64,000 nt of DNA from CAYZGU01 sp964478165. Its GTDB lineage: Bacteria; Poribacteria; WGA-4E; JAJDTR01. Location: the NCBI GenBank assembly GCA_964478165.1, contig CAYZGU010000001.1, positions 62,001 to 126,000 on the forward strand, read 5' to 3'. Position numbers and translations under genes: made by a program. The notes beneath the pieces were generated by a model. That model saw nothing but the letters and a program-made list of their open reading frames with translations, did no database searches and was not told the DNA's origin. Shown here one piece after another: positions 36,004 through 45,600 of the stretch. The stretch's first letter is position 1, and every line of letters starts with the position of its first letter.

Positions 36004-36789
36004 CTAGTCATTCATGTGGATTATCTCTCCGTTCATAAATGTGAGTAAGCGTCCGGCTCGTTCACGTAGAACGAGCCTACCTTCCGAATCAATCCGCTCC
36101 GCCCTACCAGAAACGGTTTCATTAGCTGTTTCGATCCTGACACATCTTCCAAGCGTGGCTGAGAATGTAGCCGCCTTCTCAGTAATTACAGATGTGTTGC
36201 CACGTTTGAAATGCGCATAATTTTGCTCTAGATGGTGGAGGATTGCACAAAGAACTTCAACACGGGACACTTCCTTCCCGCTTTCAATTTGCAGGGACGT
36301 CGCTAAAGAACGAACCGGAAACGGCAAATCGGCGACCAATAGGTTAACATTCACCCCAAACCCAACAACGAAAAATGGCCGTTGATGTCGATCATACTCC
36401 AGCTCTGTCAGCACACCGCTCGTCTTTTTTCCATTAATCATCACGTCGTTGGGCCACTTAATCGTCGCAGGCAATTGAACCACATCCCGAATCGCCGCTG
36501 CAATAGAAAGTGCACCCATAAGATTTGGCAGACCGACCTGGTTCGCTAAAAGCCGATGACGAAGAACTAAGGAAGCTAGGAGACTCGATTTGGGGGAAGA
36601 ATGCCAAATCCTACCACGTCGTCCACGCCCAGCGGTCTGATGCTCCGCAAGAATGAGCTTCCCTTCGGTAGCACCTTCTATCCCACAACGAAGTGCGACA
36701 TCGTTGGTTGACTCGAGTCTATCGTAGATTTCAATTTCTCGTCCGATGACTTGTGTATCCAGGTTGTAGCGAATTTCTCGAGATGTCAT
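36004..36789 (-). CDS. birA: Biotin-[acetyl-CoA-carboxylase] ligase (catalytic domain only)
   Basis: Attaches biotin to the carboxyl-carrier protein of acetyl-CoA carboxylase via biotinyl-AMP. The biotin-binding loop GRGRRGRIW and the IKWPNDVMINGKKTSGVL block are intact, with FVVGFGVNVN following. The C-terminal SH3-like domain begins near residue 215. The N-terminal DNA-binding domain of bifunctional BirA is absent, so this is a group I ligase without repressor activity. The frame extends to a GTG at 36813. The ATG at 36789 is given, but neither has a strong ribosome binding site. Confidence 0.93.
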   Translation of the reverse strand: MTSREIRYNLDTQVIGREIEIYDRLESTNDVALRCGIEGATEGKLILAEHQTAGRGRRGRIWHSSPKSSLLASLVLRHRLLANQVGLPNLMGALSIAAAIRDVVQLPATIKWPNDVMINGKKTSGVLTELEYDRHQRPFFVVGFGVNVNLLVADLPFPVRSLATSLQIESGKEVSRVEVLCAILHHLEQNYAHFKRGNTSVITEKAATFSATLGRCVRIETANETVSGRAERIDSEGRLVLRERAGRLLTFMNGEIIHMND

Positions 36790-37060
36790 TCCGCCTGAGA
36801 CTCCCGCAGACACGCAATTAACAAACGCAGACGATTTCTAGAATTCTGAACTATACACTTATGAAAAACTAAGAACAGCAGACCATCACAACTTGATTAC
36901 TGTTGCGGAAAATGCCCGCATTGTGTGAACCACTACTGCACAGACAAAGCTGATGCCCCTGTGATTCGGCTTCAACCATCACGCCCACCGTCCAGCACCA
37001 CTGATGTTGTGGCAACACGATTGTGTAGATGCGTTACTCGCATCGATTGAAGTTAGATTA

Positions 37061-38056
37061 TTAGCGTACTGCTGAAAATCTTTCCAACGACGTCCTCACA
37101 ATGAACACCCCCGGTCCCCCATTTTGGTCCGCATCCAAATCGTAAAAAACTGTACCAAGCGTCTCATCATCAATCTGCGCAGTGCGTGGCCAACCACGTC
37201 CCATGATTCGGCGTCCGGGGCTGTAGATTTGAAAAGCGGAATCAAATTCCCAGGTTTTCCCGTCATCCCGAGATCTAACGAGCGCATAGACGAACTCCCC
37301 ATCAACGCCAACTCCATAGACGATGTAGGTCAATATAACCCATCCGTTGTTCAAGGCTGTGAGATCGTAACCAGCGACTCCAAAGTGTGGAAAGGAATTC
37401 AATGCAACCCAGGTTGCTCCATCATCAGCCGATCGAAGCCCGCTTACCATGTTTCCCGGCATGCCCACGGGCACCGGCGCAACCTTTTGAGGAGCGCCAC
37501 TGATAAGCGCGCCCGAAGTTGTACGTACAATCGGTACCATGCCATGATTTCGACCATCGCCGAAGACGCTAATCCGATCGTCGCGCATGTTGTAAGAAAC
37601 GGTACCATCGTAAAATGGGCACACCCACTCATCGGATGACCGCTGGACCACAGCATGGCGCATACAGGTGTAGTTAGTAGGATGAACAACAGGATAATGG
37701 GAGGGGTTAGCCCACGTGATTCCCTCATTCTTACTGATTGAGAACTGTGGTTCACGCCACAACCTATTCCCTGATTTCCGATAGCAAGACCAATTCAGCA
37801 GAATTCGTCCATCGCTCAACACGGTCAGAGAGCCGGGATAAATTGAACAGTTGCAAATCGGGGAAATGGGCACGGAATCTGTCCAGGTTGCACCGCGATC
37901 GTGCGAACGGCTTAAGAGAAGCTCCTTTCCACCACCACCTTCTTCATTATAGACCACAAGGAGTGTGCCACTTTCTGTAACGCAGACTGCCGGGTGGACG
38001 TGTCCGTTTATCACATCGGCAATGCGAACCGGATCGCTCTCGCGATTTCTGTCCAT
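37061..38056 (-). CDS. Sialidase-like BNR-repeat protein
   Basis: A 331-residue six-bladed-propeller protein of the sialidase superfamily. Four Asp-box-type motifs are visible: SRSHDRGATW, SISKNEGITW, LRSADDGATW and VRSRDDGKTW. There is no signal peptide, so a cytoplasmic location is predicted unless export is by another route. True sialidases carry an arginine triad, a Tyr-Glu pair and an FRIP motif; these cannot all be placed here, so hydrolysis of sialic acid is not proven. Related BNR proteins act on other sugars. The neighbourhood (birA, penicillin acylase) does not narrow the role. Confidence 0.8.
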   Translation of the reverse strand: MDRNRESDPVRIADVINGHVHPAVCVTESGTLLVVYNEEGGGGKELLLSRSHDRGATWTDSVPISPICNCSIYPGSLTVLSDGRILLNWSCYRKSGNRLWREPQFSISKNEGITWANPSHYPVVHPTNYTCMRHAVVQRSSDEWVCPFYDGTVSYNMRDDRISVFGDGRNHGMVPIVRTTSGALISGAPQKVAPVPVGMPGNMVSGLRSADDGATWVALNSFPHFGVAGYDLTALNNGWVILTYIVYGVGVDGEFVYALVRSRDDGKTWEFDSAFQIYSPGRRIMGRGWPRTAQIDDETLGTVFYDLDADQNGGPGVFIVRTSLERFSAVR

Positions 38057-40122
38057 GATCTTTCACTCATCCCAACTGTGATTTGCTTCCTTATATCTGT
38101 CCGCCACAAAGTAGTGGGGCGAGCGGGGGCGATTCCAATTTACGTTGGAATCGCATATTGGCCAGCACCGGCTCCAAACTAACGAGCAACATGGTTCAGC
38201 AGGTTTCACAGCAATTGGACGGCAACGGGCCAATCCCAGAGGTTCTCGTAGGCACACAGGTTTCTCATTAGCAATTAATCAAGCAGAATACAGAAACCGA
38301 ATACCTCGCAAAAAAAACGCCAATCATCTGTTCATGCCGAGAGCAATCCAACAACCGGAGACAAATCTACAACATAGCGTAGACAGAACGGGATATAGGG
38401 GCGCGTTTGTTGCTGCAATAGTAGGGGTGTTTTATACAGGCTTCAATCTGATTAAGTGGACCATTTCAACAGCACCCTTTTTACCAAACCCTCGCGCAGT
38501 GGCTGTCTCTATCTCACATAAAGACAAACTATTCATTTAAGTCAAGTTAAGAAGCGTACGGGAAAACGGCCTTTGCGCGAAAAAAAGCCACGAAGGGAAC
38601 AAGCGCTCCTATTGCAAAAATTAATCGTCGTAATCCCCATAATGCCTTCCATCGACTTCCCTCTTTTCTTGAGTTAGCCAAGAACTTAAGGCTATATATA
38701 CACACTGAAAAAAAATCAAGGCAGAAGTGAGACGCTGTTCAAAGGCAATGCCTTTCGAAAAAGTCAACTTTTGGAAACATACAGAGAAACAAAGGAACAA
38801 CAACCATAATGACCAATCTGACCTAGAAAACTGCAATCGACCGTCTACCAGGGAACGCGGGGGCACATTATTTACCACAACTTCAGTAACCCGTTTAAGG
38901 CTGCCTTCCTCGTTTGTTTTCGCCATTACTTAATCGACGTTTCTGTTTTCTCGGAATCAGACGTCGTAAGTCGATAAAATGCCCAACAACTCCAGGACGA
39001 CGGTTCGGCAACTCTTTAGCTATAGCGCGTTCATTTAGCCGCCGAAGAGTCAAAACAAAAATACCTCTCGTCCTAATTGGAATGAACTCAAGCCAGGGAA
39101 TCTACCGAATGGTGGAAAGAAACTCACACTCGCGGGATTATAGAACTTCAATCATGCGAAGTCAAGTAGAAAATCGCGCTAAGATCCTCCATATGACTGA
39201 GTTTCCCATCGGCAACAAGAATTAGACCATCTCGCACAACTGGCCTTGAATCTTATCCAATCTCTTCACGTCGATTCTTGTTGTCATCGCCGTCTCGTTT
39301 CTGCTAGAATTTAGTGTTCGAATCAACTTGCTACCGAGGCCCAAGTTTAATATCCGCCCTGCGTACACTTTAACCACCAATACACCCACTTAAGGAGATC
39401 GATTCAGTCGAAGATGGAGCGATGAGCTCTGGAATTGATGAGTACAACCTACTACAACCTACAGCGAGGTGGCCATATTGACGAGAAAATGCCCATTAAA
39501 ACTGCCAGAAGCTAATCTGAGAGCTGTCTTTTTACCTAGGAAGAAAGTTTTCAATAAAACACTCTTCTGTAGCATCAGCCTATAACATGAACGTCAGCGT
39601 GCCCTTTGTCATCTATCTTGCCTTGTGGGATTACTCTCTAATCTCAAAGAACAGGCCAAACAATTGCTGTGGAGAGGGTATACCCCCAGTAAAAAAACAA
39701 CCTACCACACAGGCCTGGGATCCATCTGCGTAATGTAACACGCTCGTCGCTACTACATAGGCCAATTTTACCCCTAATCTTTCTCAGATTGGTGCACAAA
39801 CCCTGGAAGCAAGGCTGTCTAACTCACCCGATCTCTTGCCCCATTGAAAAGCTTCTGGAAAATCTTGATTCAAGACAATTACCCGATTTGATAGACGCTG
39901 GTGGAGATTAGCTCTTCAACGCAAGAGTGCTTCGTGGTTGCAAACCCGGCCGATCGCCTGGCAGGACATGTTCCGACACACGGCAAAGAATCACGAATAT
40001 CGCTATAGCAAACGGTCAGAAGTCCACCGAAGAAAATCCCGTCTTGGCAAGCTTTCATCGGCCATCATCGCAGTCCCTCCGCACGCAACACCCCTTCGGC
40101 TTGAGCAAGCGCATAAACTGAC
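38057..40122. other. Two-kilobase stretch without recognisable gene
   Basis: The largest gap in the window. All open frames are short, and neither strand shows a known family. A minus-strand frame of 101 codons (38926-38621) has one hydrophobic segment but no family match. Several minus-strand fragments look protein-like without being assignable, so eroded genes are possible. No RNA gene was recognised. Confidence 0.5.
38129..38154. repeat. 10-bp perfect inverted repeat upstream of the sialidase-like gene
   Basis: GCGATTCCAA (38129-38138) and its exact complement (38145-38154) are separated by six bases. It lies about 75 bases upstream of the sialidase-like start codon, where it could be an operator, or it could be a remnant terminator. 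No T run follows on either strand. Confidence 0.4.
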
Positions 40123-40150
40123 TTAACACCGCAATGGACTTTGCTATAAT
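40123..40150 (+). promoter_or_regulatory. Extended -10 promoter for the penicillin-acylase-type gene
   Basis: TTAACA (40123-40128) lies 16 bases upstream of a perfect TATAAT (40145-40150), preceded by TGC, an extended -10 element. It points toward the plus-strand gene at 40339 and implies a leader of about 180 bases. Confidence 0.6.
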
Positions 40151-40338
40151 TTGTAAGCACCTTTTTTGTCAAACAATTCTAGTTGCAGTGTCCGCATCCA
40201 ACTAGCAATGGCAACTCGAACACCGTTCGACAGTGTCAATTGTAAGCTAGAATCCGAATTCAACTCTGTTTTGCTCGAAGCTTAAGGTTCATTCTTGAAG
40301 ATTGCTTGGGCATAGCATAGCCAAAGGAGAGCACGACG

Positions 40339-42672
40339 GTGAAGATTACTGAAAAAGATCTTGAATCCGCGATTCCCGACCTCAGCACTACAATCTGTCT
40401 GCCTGGACTTGATATGGCCGTAGAGGTTTACCGCGATCTGTGGGGCATTCCCCACATCAAAGCCCTGTGCGAAACAGATCTCTTCTTCGCACAGGGTTTC
40501 GTAACCGCCCAGGATCGACTCTGGCACATGGACTTCGATCGATGTCAGGCGCTTGGAAGGTGGTCGGAGTTCGCAGGACCAAGCGGAATTGCAAGAGACC
40601 GCCTACTGCGATCAGCGGGAATGGGACGTACGGCGAAACTGGACTATGAGAACGCCAGCCCTGAAGCAAAATCAATGGTTGACGCCTACACGGCAGGTGT
40701 AAATGCCTTCATCGAAACAACCAAAACGCTGCCAATTGAGTACAAACTACTTTGTCAACCCCCAGAACCGTGGGAAAACTGGCACTGCCTCGCGGTTTAT
40801 AAAATGCGGAACACGCTTCTTGGCACATTCGAACCAAAGCTCTTCATGACACGTCTAGCAAAGGCAATTGGCGGCGATCGGGCTGCAAACCTCATCAAAG
40901 GCTATCCACGTGGACATCTCCTCACAGTGCCCCCTGGCACCGTTTACGAAGGCCCACTGCTAAACGGACTTGATGAGCTCACGAAGGCCTCTCAAGAATT
41001 GAATTGGCTCAATGAGCATGACACCGGTTCAAATGCCTGGTCCATTTCTGGAAAGTTCACCGAATCAGGGCTACCCCTCATTGCAGGAGACTCGCATCGA
41101 GCATTGGACACACCTAACGTGTATTATCAAGTGCACCTCTCATGTCCAGAGTTTACAATCATCGGTTATTCTATACCCGGTATGCCGGGTATACTCCACT
41201 TTTGTCACAACGAGCATGTCGCCTGGGGAATGACATATGGAAGCGCAGATACGCAAGATCTTTTCATCGAACAATTTCGAGAGGTATCGAGTGGACGTGA
41301 ATATCTCTTCAAAAACGAATGGCGTAAGGCCGAGGTATTGAACGAAACCATCAAAGTATGTGGGGCTGAGGAACTAGCTCATGAGGTAACAATCACACAT
41401 CACGGACCAGTAATCGCTGGTAATCCTGCATCGGGAGTCGCCGTAACAATCAGCGATCCCGGGCTCATTGAAGGATCATATTGGGTAGACGCTGTCCGCA
41501 ACACAATGCGAAGCCAATCCGTTGCTGAATTGCACGAGGCGCTCCGCAATTGGACAGACCGCGTGAATAATTATGCCGTCGCTGATATCCACGGAAACTT
41601 CGGTTACATCCACGCCGGAAAAATCCCAATTCGGAATGAGAGCAACGGCTGGCGTGCAGTTCCGGGCTGGACCGGTGATTATGAATGGCAGGGCTACATT
41701 CCCCACGACGAATTACCCAAGTCCATCAATCCTCCTTCAGGGTACGTGGTCACGTGCAATCAACGCGTGACCGCACATGACTACCCGTATTATGTGGGAT
41801 TATATTTTGCCTCTGAGCACCGCGCAAGACGCGTTCAAAAGAGAATTCTTAATCTCAAACACCAAGCGGTCACGCTGGACGACATGGCTGATATCCACGC
41901 CGAAAGAGTTTCTGAGCCTGCAAGAACTTTCACATCCGCATTGGTCGGCATTACACCGCTGAACATTGACTCAGAAAATGCACTCTCATTACTGCGACAG
42001 TGGGATTACCGCATGGACCGAGACTTGGTTCAACCACTGATCTACGCCAAGACAAAATCACAGGTCATCCGCTCGATTGTTGAGCACCTCCTAGGTGATT
42101 TCGCTCCAGAAGCACTTGCGGATGGGGCAGGCAGCGCTGCAATCCTACGCCAGGTAGTTCAACAACTAACTATTGCAATCAAATGCGGGGACACTTCCAT
42201 GTTACCGGTTGAAAGCACCTGGAACCACACATTGGCATTCGGGCTTAAACGTGCTGTTGCCAAACTCAAGCAGCAACTGGGTAAAGACATGTCAGATTGG
42301 AAGTGGGGACGCCTACATCGTACTTCGCCAAATCACCCTCTCGCTGCTGTATTTCCGAAAGCTGCTGAGTTTTTGAACCCACCTTCGGTACCCACCCACG
42401 GTGATGGGGACACACCACTCGCTGGAAGTTACGGGCTCACGAACGAGTTCGTCTCAACAGGCATGTCTGTAAATCGCTACATCCATGACCCCTCGGATTG
42501 GACAAAATCTCGATGGGTCGTACCACTCGGTGCGTCAGGCCATCCTGGAAGCCCGCACTACACGGATCAAACCGAGAAGTGGGCGAACGTTGATTATATT
42601 CCGCAACTCTGGAATTGGAAACAAATTGTGGTAGAAGCCGAATCACATCAGCGGCTAGAACCAGAACCTTAG
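40339..42672 (+). CDS. Penicillin acylase family Ntn hydrolase without signal peptide
   Basis: Member of the penicillin amidase (peptidase S45) family, which cleave amide bonds of beta-lactams, N-acyl homoserine lactones or acyl amino acids. The nucleophile serine follows a glycine at HDTG-SNAWSISGKF (Ser near residue 231), the autoprocessing site that makes alpha and beta chains. VEVYRDLWGIPHIKA at the N-terminus and GLTNEFVSTGMSVN with HPGSPHYTDQTEKWANVDY near the C-terminus are family blocks. The start is GTG with AAAGGAG nine bases upstream. No signal peptide precedes the alpha chain, although most characterised members are exported, so a cytoplasmic role is implied. It stands alone with its own promoter. 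Confidence 0.92.
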   Translation: MKITEKDLESAIPDLSTTICLPGLDMAVEVYRDLWGIPHIKALCETDLFFAQGFVTAQDRLWHMDFDRCQALGRWSEFAGPSGIARDRLLRSAGMGRTAKLDYENASPEAKSMVDAYTAGVNAFIETTKTLPIEYKLLCQPPEPWENWHCLAVYKMRNTLLGTFEPKLFMTRLAKAIGGDRAANLIKGYPRGHLLTVPPGTVYEGPLLNGLDELTKASQELNWLNEHDTGSNAWSISGKFTESGLPLIAGDSHRALDTPNVYYQVHLSCPEFTIIGYSIPGMPGILHFCHNEHVAWGMTYGSADTQDLFIEQFREVSSGREYLFKNEWRKAEVLNETIKVCGAEELAHEVTITHHGPVIAGNPASGVAVTISDPGLIEGSYWVDAVRNTMRSQSVAELHEALRNWTDRVNNYAVADIHGNFGYIHAGKIPIRNESNGWRAVPGWTGDYEWQGYIPHDELPKSINPPSGYVVTCNQRVTAHDYPYYVGLYFASEHRARRVQKRILNLKHQAVTLDDMADIHAERVSEPARTFTSALVGITPLNIDSENALSLLRQWDYRMDRDLVQPLIYAKTKSQVIRSIVEHLLGDFAPEALADGAGSAAILRQVVQQLTIAIKCGDTSMLPVESTWNHTLAFGLKRAVAKLKQQLGKDMSDWKWGRLHRTSPNHPLAAVFPKAAEFLNPPSVPTHGDGDTPLAGSYGLTNEFVSTGMSVNRYIHDPSDWTKSRWVVPLGASGHPGSPHYTDQTEKWANVDYIPQLWNWKQIVVEAESHQRLEPEP

Positions 42673-43018
42673 ACACAAAACCTATGCTAAACGGATGTAA
42701 AAGTCTATGCCCAGAACGATTGCAGCATGGTGTTCTGTCGCATCCAAGACGGTCCAACACTAACGACACAGATTCGTCGTTGCAATGGACTAGAAATTTG
42801 GTTCAAGACAATTCAATAACGTTGTTTCGAATTAGGGAAAGAAAACCCTGATAACGAGTTGGTTTCATTATAACCGAAGAGCGGTTCGAATTTTTTCAAT
42901 CTCGATCGCAGAGATAAACACGGCTGTTGCATTCTGCCCAATTTTAGGTCCCAACAATGCAATATCTGGTATTATTATGGTTTCAAAGGCAACGCACTCG
43001 TTCTCGTCGACCACCTTA
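42673..43018. other. Intergenic stretch without recognisable gene
   Basis: About 345 bases between two convergent genes. No gene and no clear terminator were seen. Confidence 0.5.
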
Positions 43019-43831
43019 CTAAATTGTTACTGATGAGAAACCCCCATCAACAGGTATGTTTTGTCCAGTAACAAATGACGAAGCACGATGTGAAGCGAGC
43101 CAAACCGAAATACCATCAAGTTCTTTCGGATTGCCAAAACGGCACATTGGCGTGTGGCCGATAATCTGTTCGCCGCGCTTCGAGTAACTCCCGTCCTTGT
43201 TGAAAAGCAGAGCACGGTTCTGCTCGGCCGGAAAGAATCCGGGGCTTATTGAGTTCACGCGCACGCCACGTAGCGCCCATTCTCGCGCCAAAAATTTGGT
43301 CAAGTTGATGACAGCAGCCTTCGCTGCCGAGTAGGCAACGACACGCGACAGCGGAATTATGCCGGACATGGACGCAATATTAATAATACTACCCTTCTCT
43401 CTCGCCAGCATCGATTCACCGAAAACCTGACTGGGCAATAGAACCCCTCCCACCAGATTCAAATCGAATACACCTTGCCAGGCATCCAAAGATAATTGAC
43501 AGAAATCGCTTGCGGGTGACAGTGTCGCATCGGAGCGATTACCACCCGCCGCATTCACCAACACACTTACGAACCCAAGCTTTTCAGTAATTACACCCCG
43601 CGCACGGAGCAGCGCATCGCGATTGAGCGCATCAGCAGCATAGAACATCGCAACCCCACCCGAAGATTCGATTTCTGTAACGCGAGCTGCTCCCCGCTCT
43701 TTGTTGCGGCCGACGATCGCAACACTGGCTCCGCATGATGCCAGGGCTGCAGAAATCGCACCACCAAGTGCACCTGTTCCACCCATTACGACAGCTATTT
43801 CATTTTCAAGATTAAACAAATCGCCATTCAT
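43019..43831 (-). CDS. SDR oxidoreductase, probable D-fructuronate reductase (D-mannonate oxidoreductase)
   Basis: A 270-residue short-chain dehydrogenase. The cofactor loop is GGTGALGG, the NAAGG strand follows, and the catalytic Tyr-Lys pair is YSAAK after a Ser in INIASMSG. FNLENEIAVVMGGTGALGGA plus VNAAGGNRSDATL resemble the SDR type of D-mannonate oxidoreductase, which reduces fructuronate with NADH. The start is set at the ATG of MNGDLFNLENE, with GAGGAAAG upstream; the frame runs 36 codons further. The tagaturonate epimerase gene upstream supports this role, but a hairpin lies between them, so they may be separate transcripts. Confidence 0.82.
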   Translation of the reverse strand: MNGDLFNLENEIAVVMGGTGALGGAISAALASCGASVAIVGRNKERGAARVTEIESSGGVAMFYAADALNRDALLRARGVITEKLGFVSVLVNAAGGNRSDATLSPASDFCQLSLDAWQGVFDLNLVGGVLLPSQVFGESMLAREKGSIINIASMSGIIPLSRVVAYSAAKAAVINLTKFLAREWALRGVRVNSISPGFFPAEQNRALLFNKDGSYSKRGEQIIGHTPMCRFGNPKELDGISVWLASHRASSFVTGQNIPVDGGFSSVTI

Positions 43832-44267
43832 CCTGCTTTCCTCAATTACGCTCATCCGAAAGTCACTGGTCAGGATGAGATTGACAAACCCAGCCGCATC
43901 TCCTACCTGAACGATTGCAAGGACTTCCGCTGGCATCACCGGACGGTAGAACCCCTATTTCTCAATTGCCCATACCTTAACGAACGTACAGAAACGTAGT
44001 GCTGATGTCCTCGCGATGGTCGATAGTCATTCCATACCGGCATATTATTTAGGTTCATACATTAAGAACCTTCCGTATCCCATACCATCGTGTTCAAACT
44101 TCGAACGCGATTAGGGCGGCAACGCATGGACACGATGCTACAGAATAGTCCATCAACTTCCAATTTCAAACCAATCACCGTCACCAACCCCCTAGAGCCC
44201 GCCGGATCGTTTCCATTCGAGCTAAAACTAGAATCAGCCTTCGGCCTGTGGAACGACGATCAGACAC
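43832..44267. other. Intergenic stretch upstream of the SDR gene
   Basis: About 435 bases with no recognisable gene. The promoter of the SDR gene should lie here, since a terminator-like hairpin separates it from the epimerase gene. I see no consensus pair that I would call. Confidence 0.4.
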
Positions 44268-44302
44268 CCATGCTGAAAACATCCGAATGTTTTTCAGCAT
44301 GG
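44268..44302 (-). terminator. Hairpin directly after the tagaturonate epimerase gene
   Basis: A 15-base arm (44268-44282) pairs with a 16-base arm (44287-44302) with one bulged base, around a four-base loop that reads TCGG on the minus strand. It lies 8 bases after the epimerase stop codon. There is no long T run after it, so it may act as a terminator or as a 3' stability element. Confidence 0.6.
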
Positions 44303-44309
44303 ACACACT

Positions 44310-45584
44310 TTAAATGCCTGCTAGCAACGCCTCAAGATGTCGACTAAAGTGGTCTGCGAGCACTTCAGTGTAGACATCCGCATGAGCTTCGAGCACCGAA
44401 CGGAGGCCCACGCCAAGCTCCGAATGCGTCAGCGTTGAACCGAATGTACAATGCAGAATCTGTCGGCCAGGTTCAGTAAATCCTGTCCCTTGAGGCACGG
44501 CTGACCAGCATTCAAGATAGACTTGTTCCAGCTGTGTCTCAGTAAGACAATTGTCACTCGGAACGCTTTCGTTCGTAGCAGACACGTGGTAACTTGCCCT
44601 CTCGGCATTGTACCGGTCACGCGCAAATCGGACAATTCGACGAAAAAGCGTGCTATCGTGCCGCGCAACAACGCGCAATGCTTCGAGATAACTTGTACCC
44701 GCTGTCTTAACGTGGAATCGTCCCTTCGTTGCACGGGCCAATGCAGTATACATTGAAAGTTTGTCAGAACCAGAGTGGAGACTTAACTTGTAGGGCCCGA
44801 GAAGTTCCGCAAGCTCTGCGTGATCATTCAACGACGCCTCAAGCAATTCGACATCGCCCTTGTAATCGATACCTTTTTCGAATTCTCCGACAAATCGCGG
44901 CGCAAGGCTGACCAGGTTCATTCCCCCTTTGAAGCACTGGTCCGCAATGATATAGTGCTCAGCAAGCGTCGTCGGCTGCGCAGTCTCATCGACGGACAGT
45001 TCAATCTCGTAGTCAAGACCCATTGCATCGTGAACGTCACGAATATAACGCCCAAGATAGAGCGCCTTTCGAATTGCCGCCCCGTATTTCACCGCTGCGC
45101 GCATACAAACTTCTTTGTTAAGTTCAACAAGCGTACCCGTCATCAAATTGATACACTTGCCGACGTACACATCGTACCATGGTACGCTTTCGTAAATCGC
45201 ATCAAACTTCGACTGCAATATTTCGAAATCGTAGTCATCCGCCTTCTGGTCGACCTCATCAGAGGGATCAATCGTGAAAAATGTAAATCCCGCAGCAATG
45301 GTAACATCTACATCTTCCCGAGTTTTCAGGTGATCTGCGTCTGCTCCAATGCATCCTTCCCAACCCGCAGACATGGCACCATGAAGAGCATCGGCCATAA
45401 CCTGTTTCGCGGTCCGCTGCGTTCGTACCATCTCGCGAATCGACTGCTGCGCAAAGATTGGCGCAATCCCACTTCCCGATCTCTTCATGGCTTCAACATG
45501 ACCAGGCGTTGCCAGGCCAATACGGTCACCAAAACCAAAACTCGGTTCAAGACCGAGCGTCATACATTGCGATCTTTCGCTCAT
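44310..45584 (-). CDS. uxaE: Tagaturonate epimerase (UxaE family)
   Basis: Predicted metal-dependent epimerase that converts D-tagaturonate to D-fructuronate, linking galacturonate catabolism to mannonate. The N-terminal GLEPSFGFGDRIGLATPGHV block is the signature of the UxaE family. ADADHLKT, LSLHSGSDKLSMYTALA, VKTAGTSYLEALRVVA and the downstream HVSATNESVP match the family pattern. At 424 residues the length is normal. The start codon lacks a strong ribosome binding site, and an ATG seven codons in is possible. It follows a broken sugar-isomerase gene and a Zn-dehydrogenase on the same strand, apparently one catabolic operon. Confidence 0.85.
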   Translation of the reverse strand: MSERSQCMTLGLEPSFGFGDRIGLATPGHVEAMKRSGSGIAPIFAQQSIREMVRTQRTAKQVMADALHGAMSAGWEGCIGADADHLKTREDVDVTIAAGFTFFTIDPSDEVDQKADDYDFEILQSKFDAIYESVPWYDVYVGKCINLMTGTLVELNKEVCMRAAVKYGAAIRKALYLGRYIRDVHDAMGLDYEIELSVDETAQPTTLAEHYIIADQCFKGGMNLVSLAPRFVGEFEKGIDYKGDVELLEASLNDHAELAELLGPYKLSLHSGSDKLSMYTALARATKGRFHVKTAGTSYLEALRVVARHDSTLFRRIVRFARDRYNAERASYHVSATNESVPSDNCLTETQLEQVYLECWSAVPQGTGFTEPGRQILHCTFGSTLTHSELGVGLRSVLEAHADVYTEVLADHFSRHLEALLAGI

Positions 45585-45600
45585 AACTCAGGATGCCTAT

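Noticed and set aside
37028..37044. Six-base-pair hairpin after the sialidase-like gene
   Set aside because: Short stem without a T run; not strong enough to call a terminator.
38621..38926. Minus-strand 101-codon frame with one hydrophobic segment
   Set aside because: No ribosome binding site, no family resemblance and a polar, low-information tail; left as part of the gap.
39310..39330. GTTCGAATC motif resembling a tRNA T-loop
   Set aside because: Flanking bases do not form a T-stem and no acceptor or anticodon arm could be found.
40003..40068. Minus-strand frame of 21 codons with a twin-arginine-like start (LPRRDFLRWTS)
   Set aside because: It ends after 21 codons without a hydrophobic segment, and nothing recognisable follows; insufficient to call an export signal or a remnant gene.
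41168..41193. Palindromic stretch inside the penicillin-acylase-type gene
   Set aside because: It encodes conserved family sequence (YSIPGMPGIL) and is probably coincidental.
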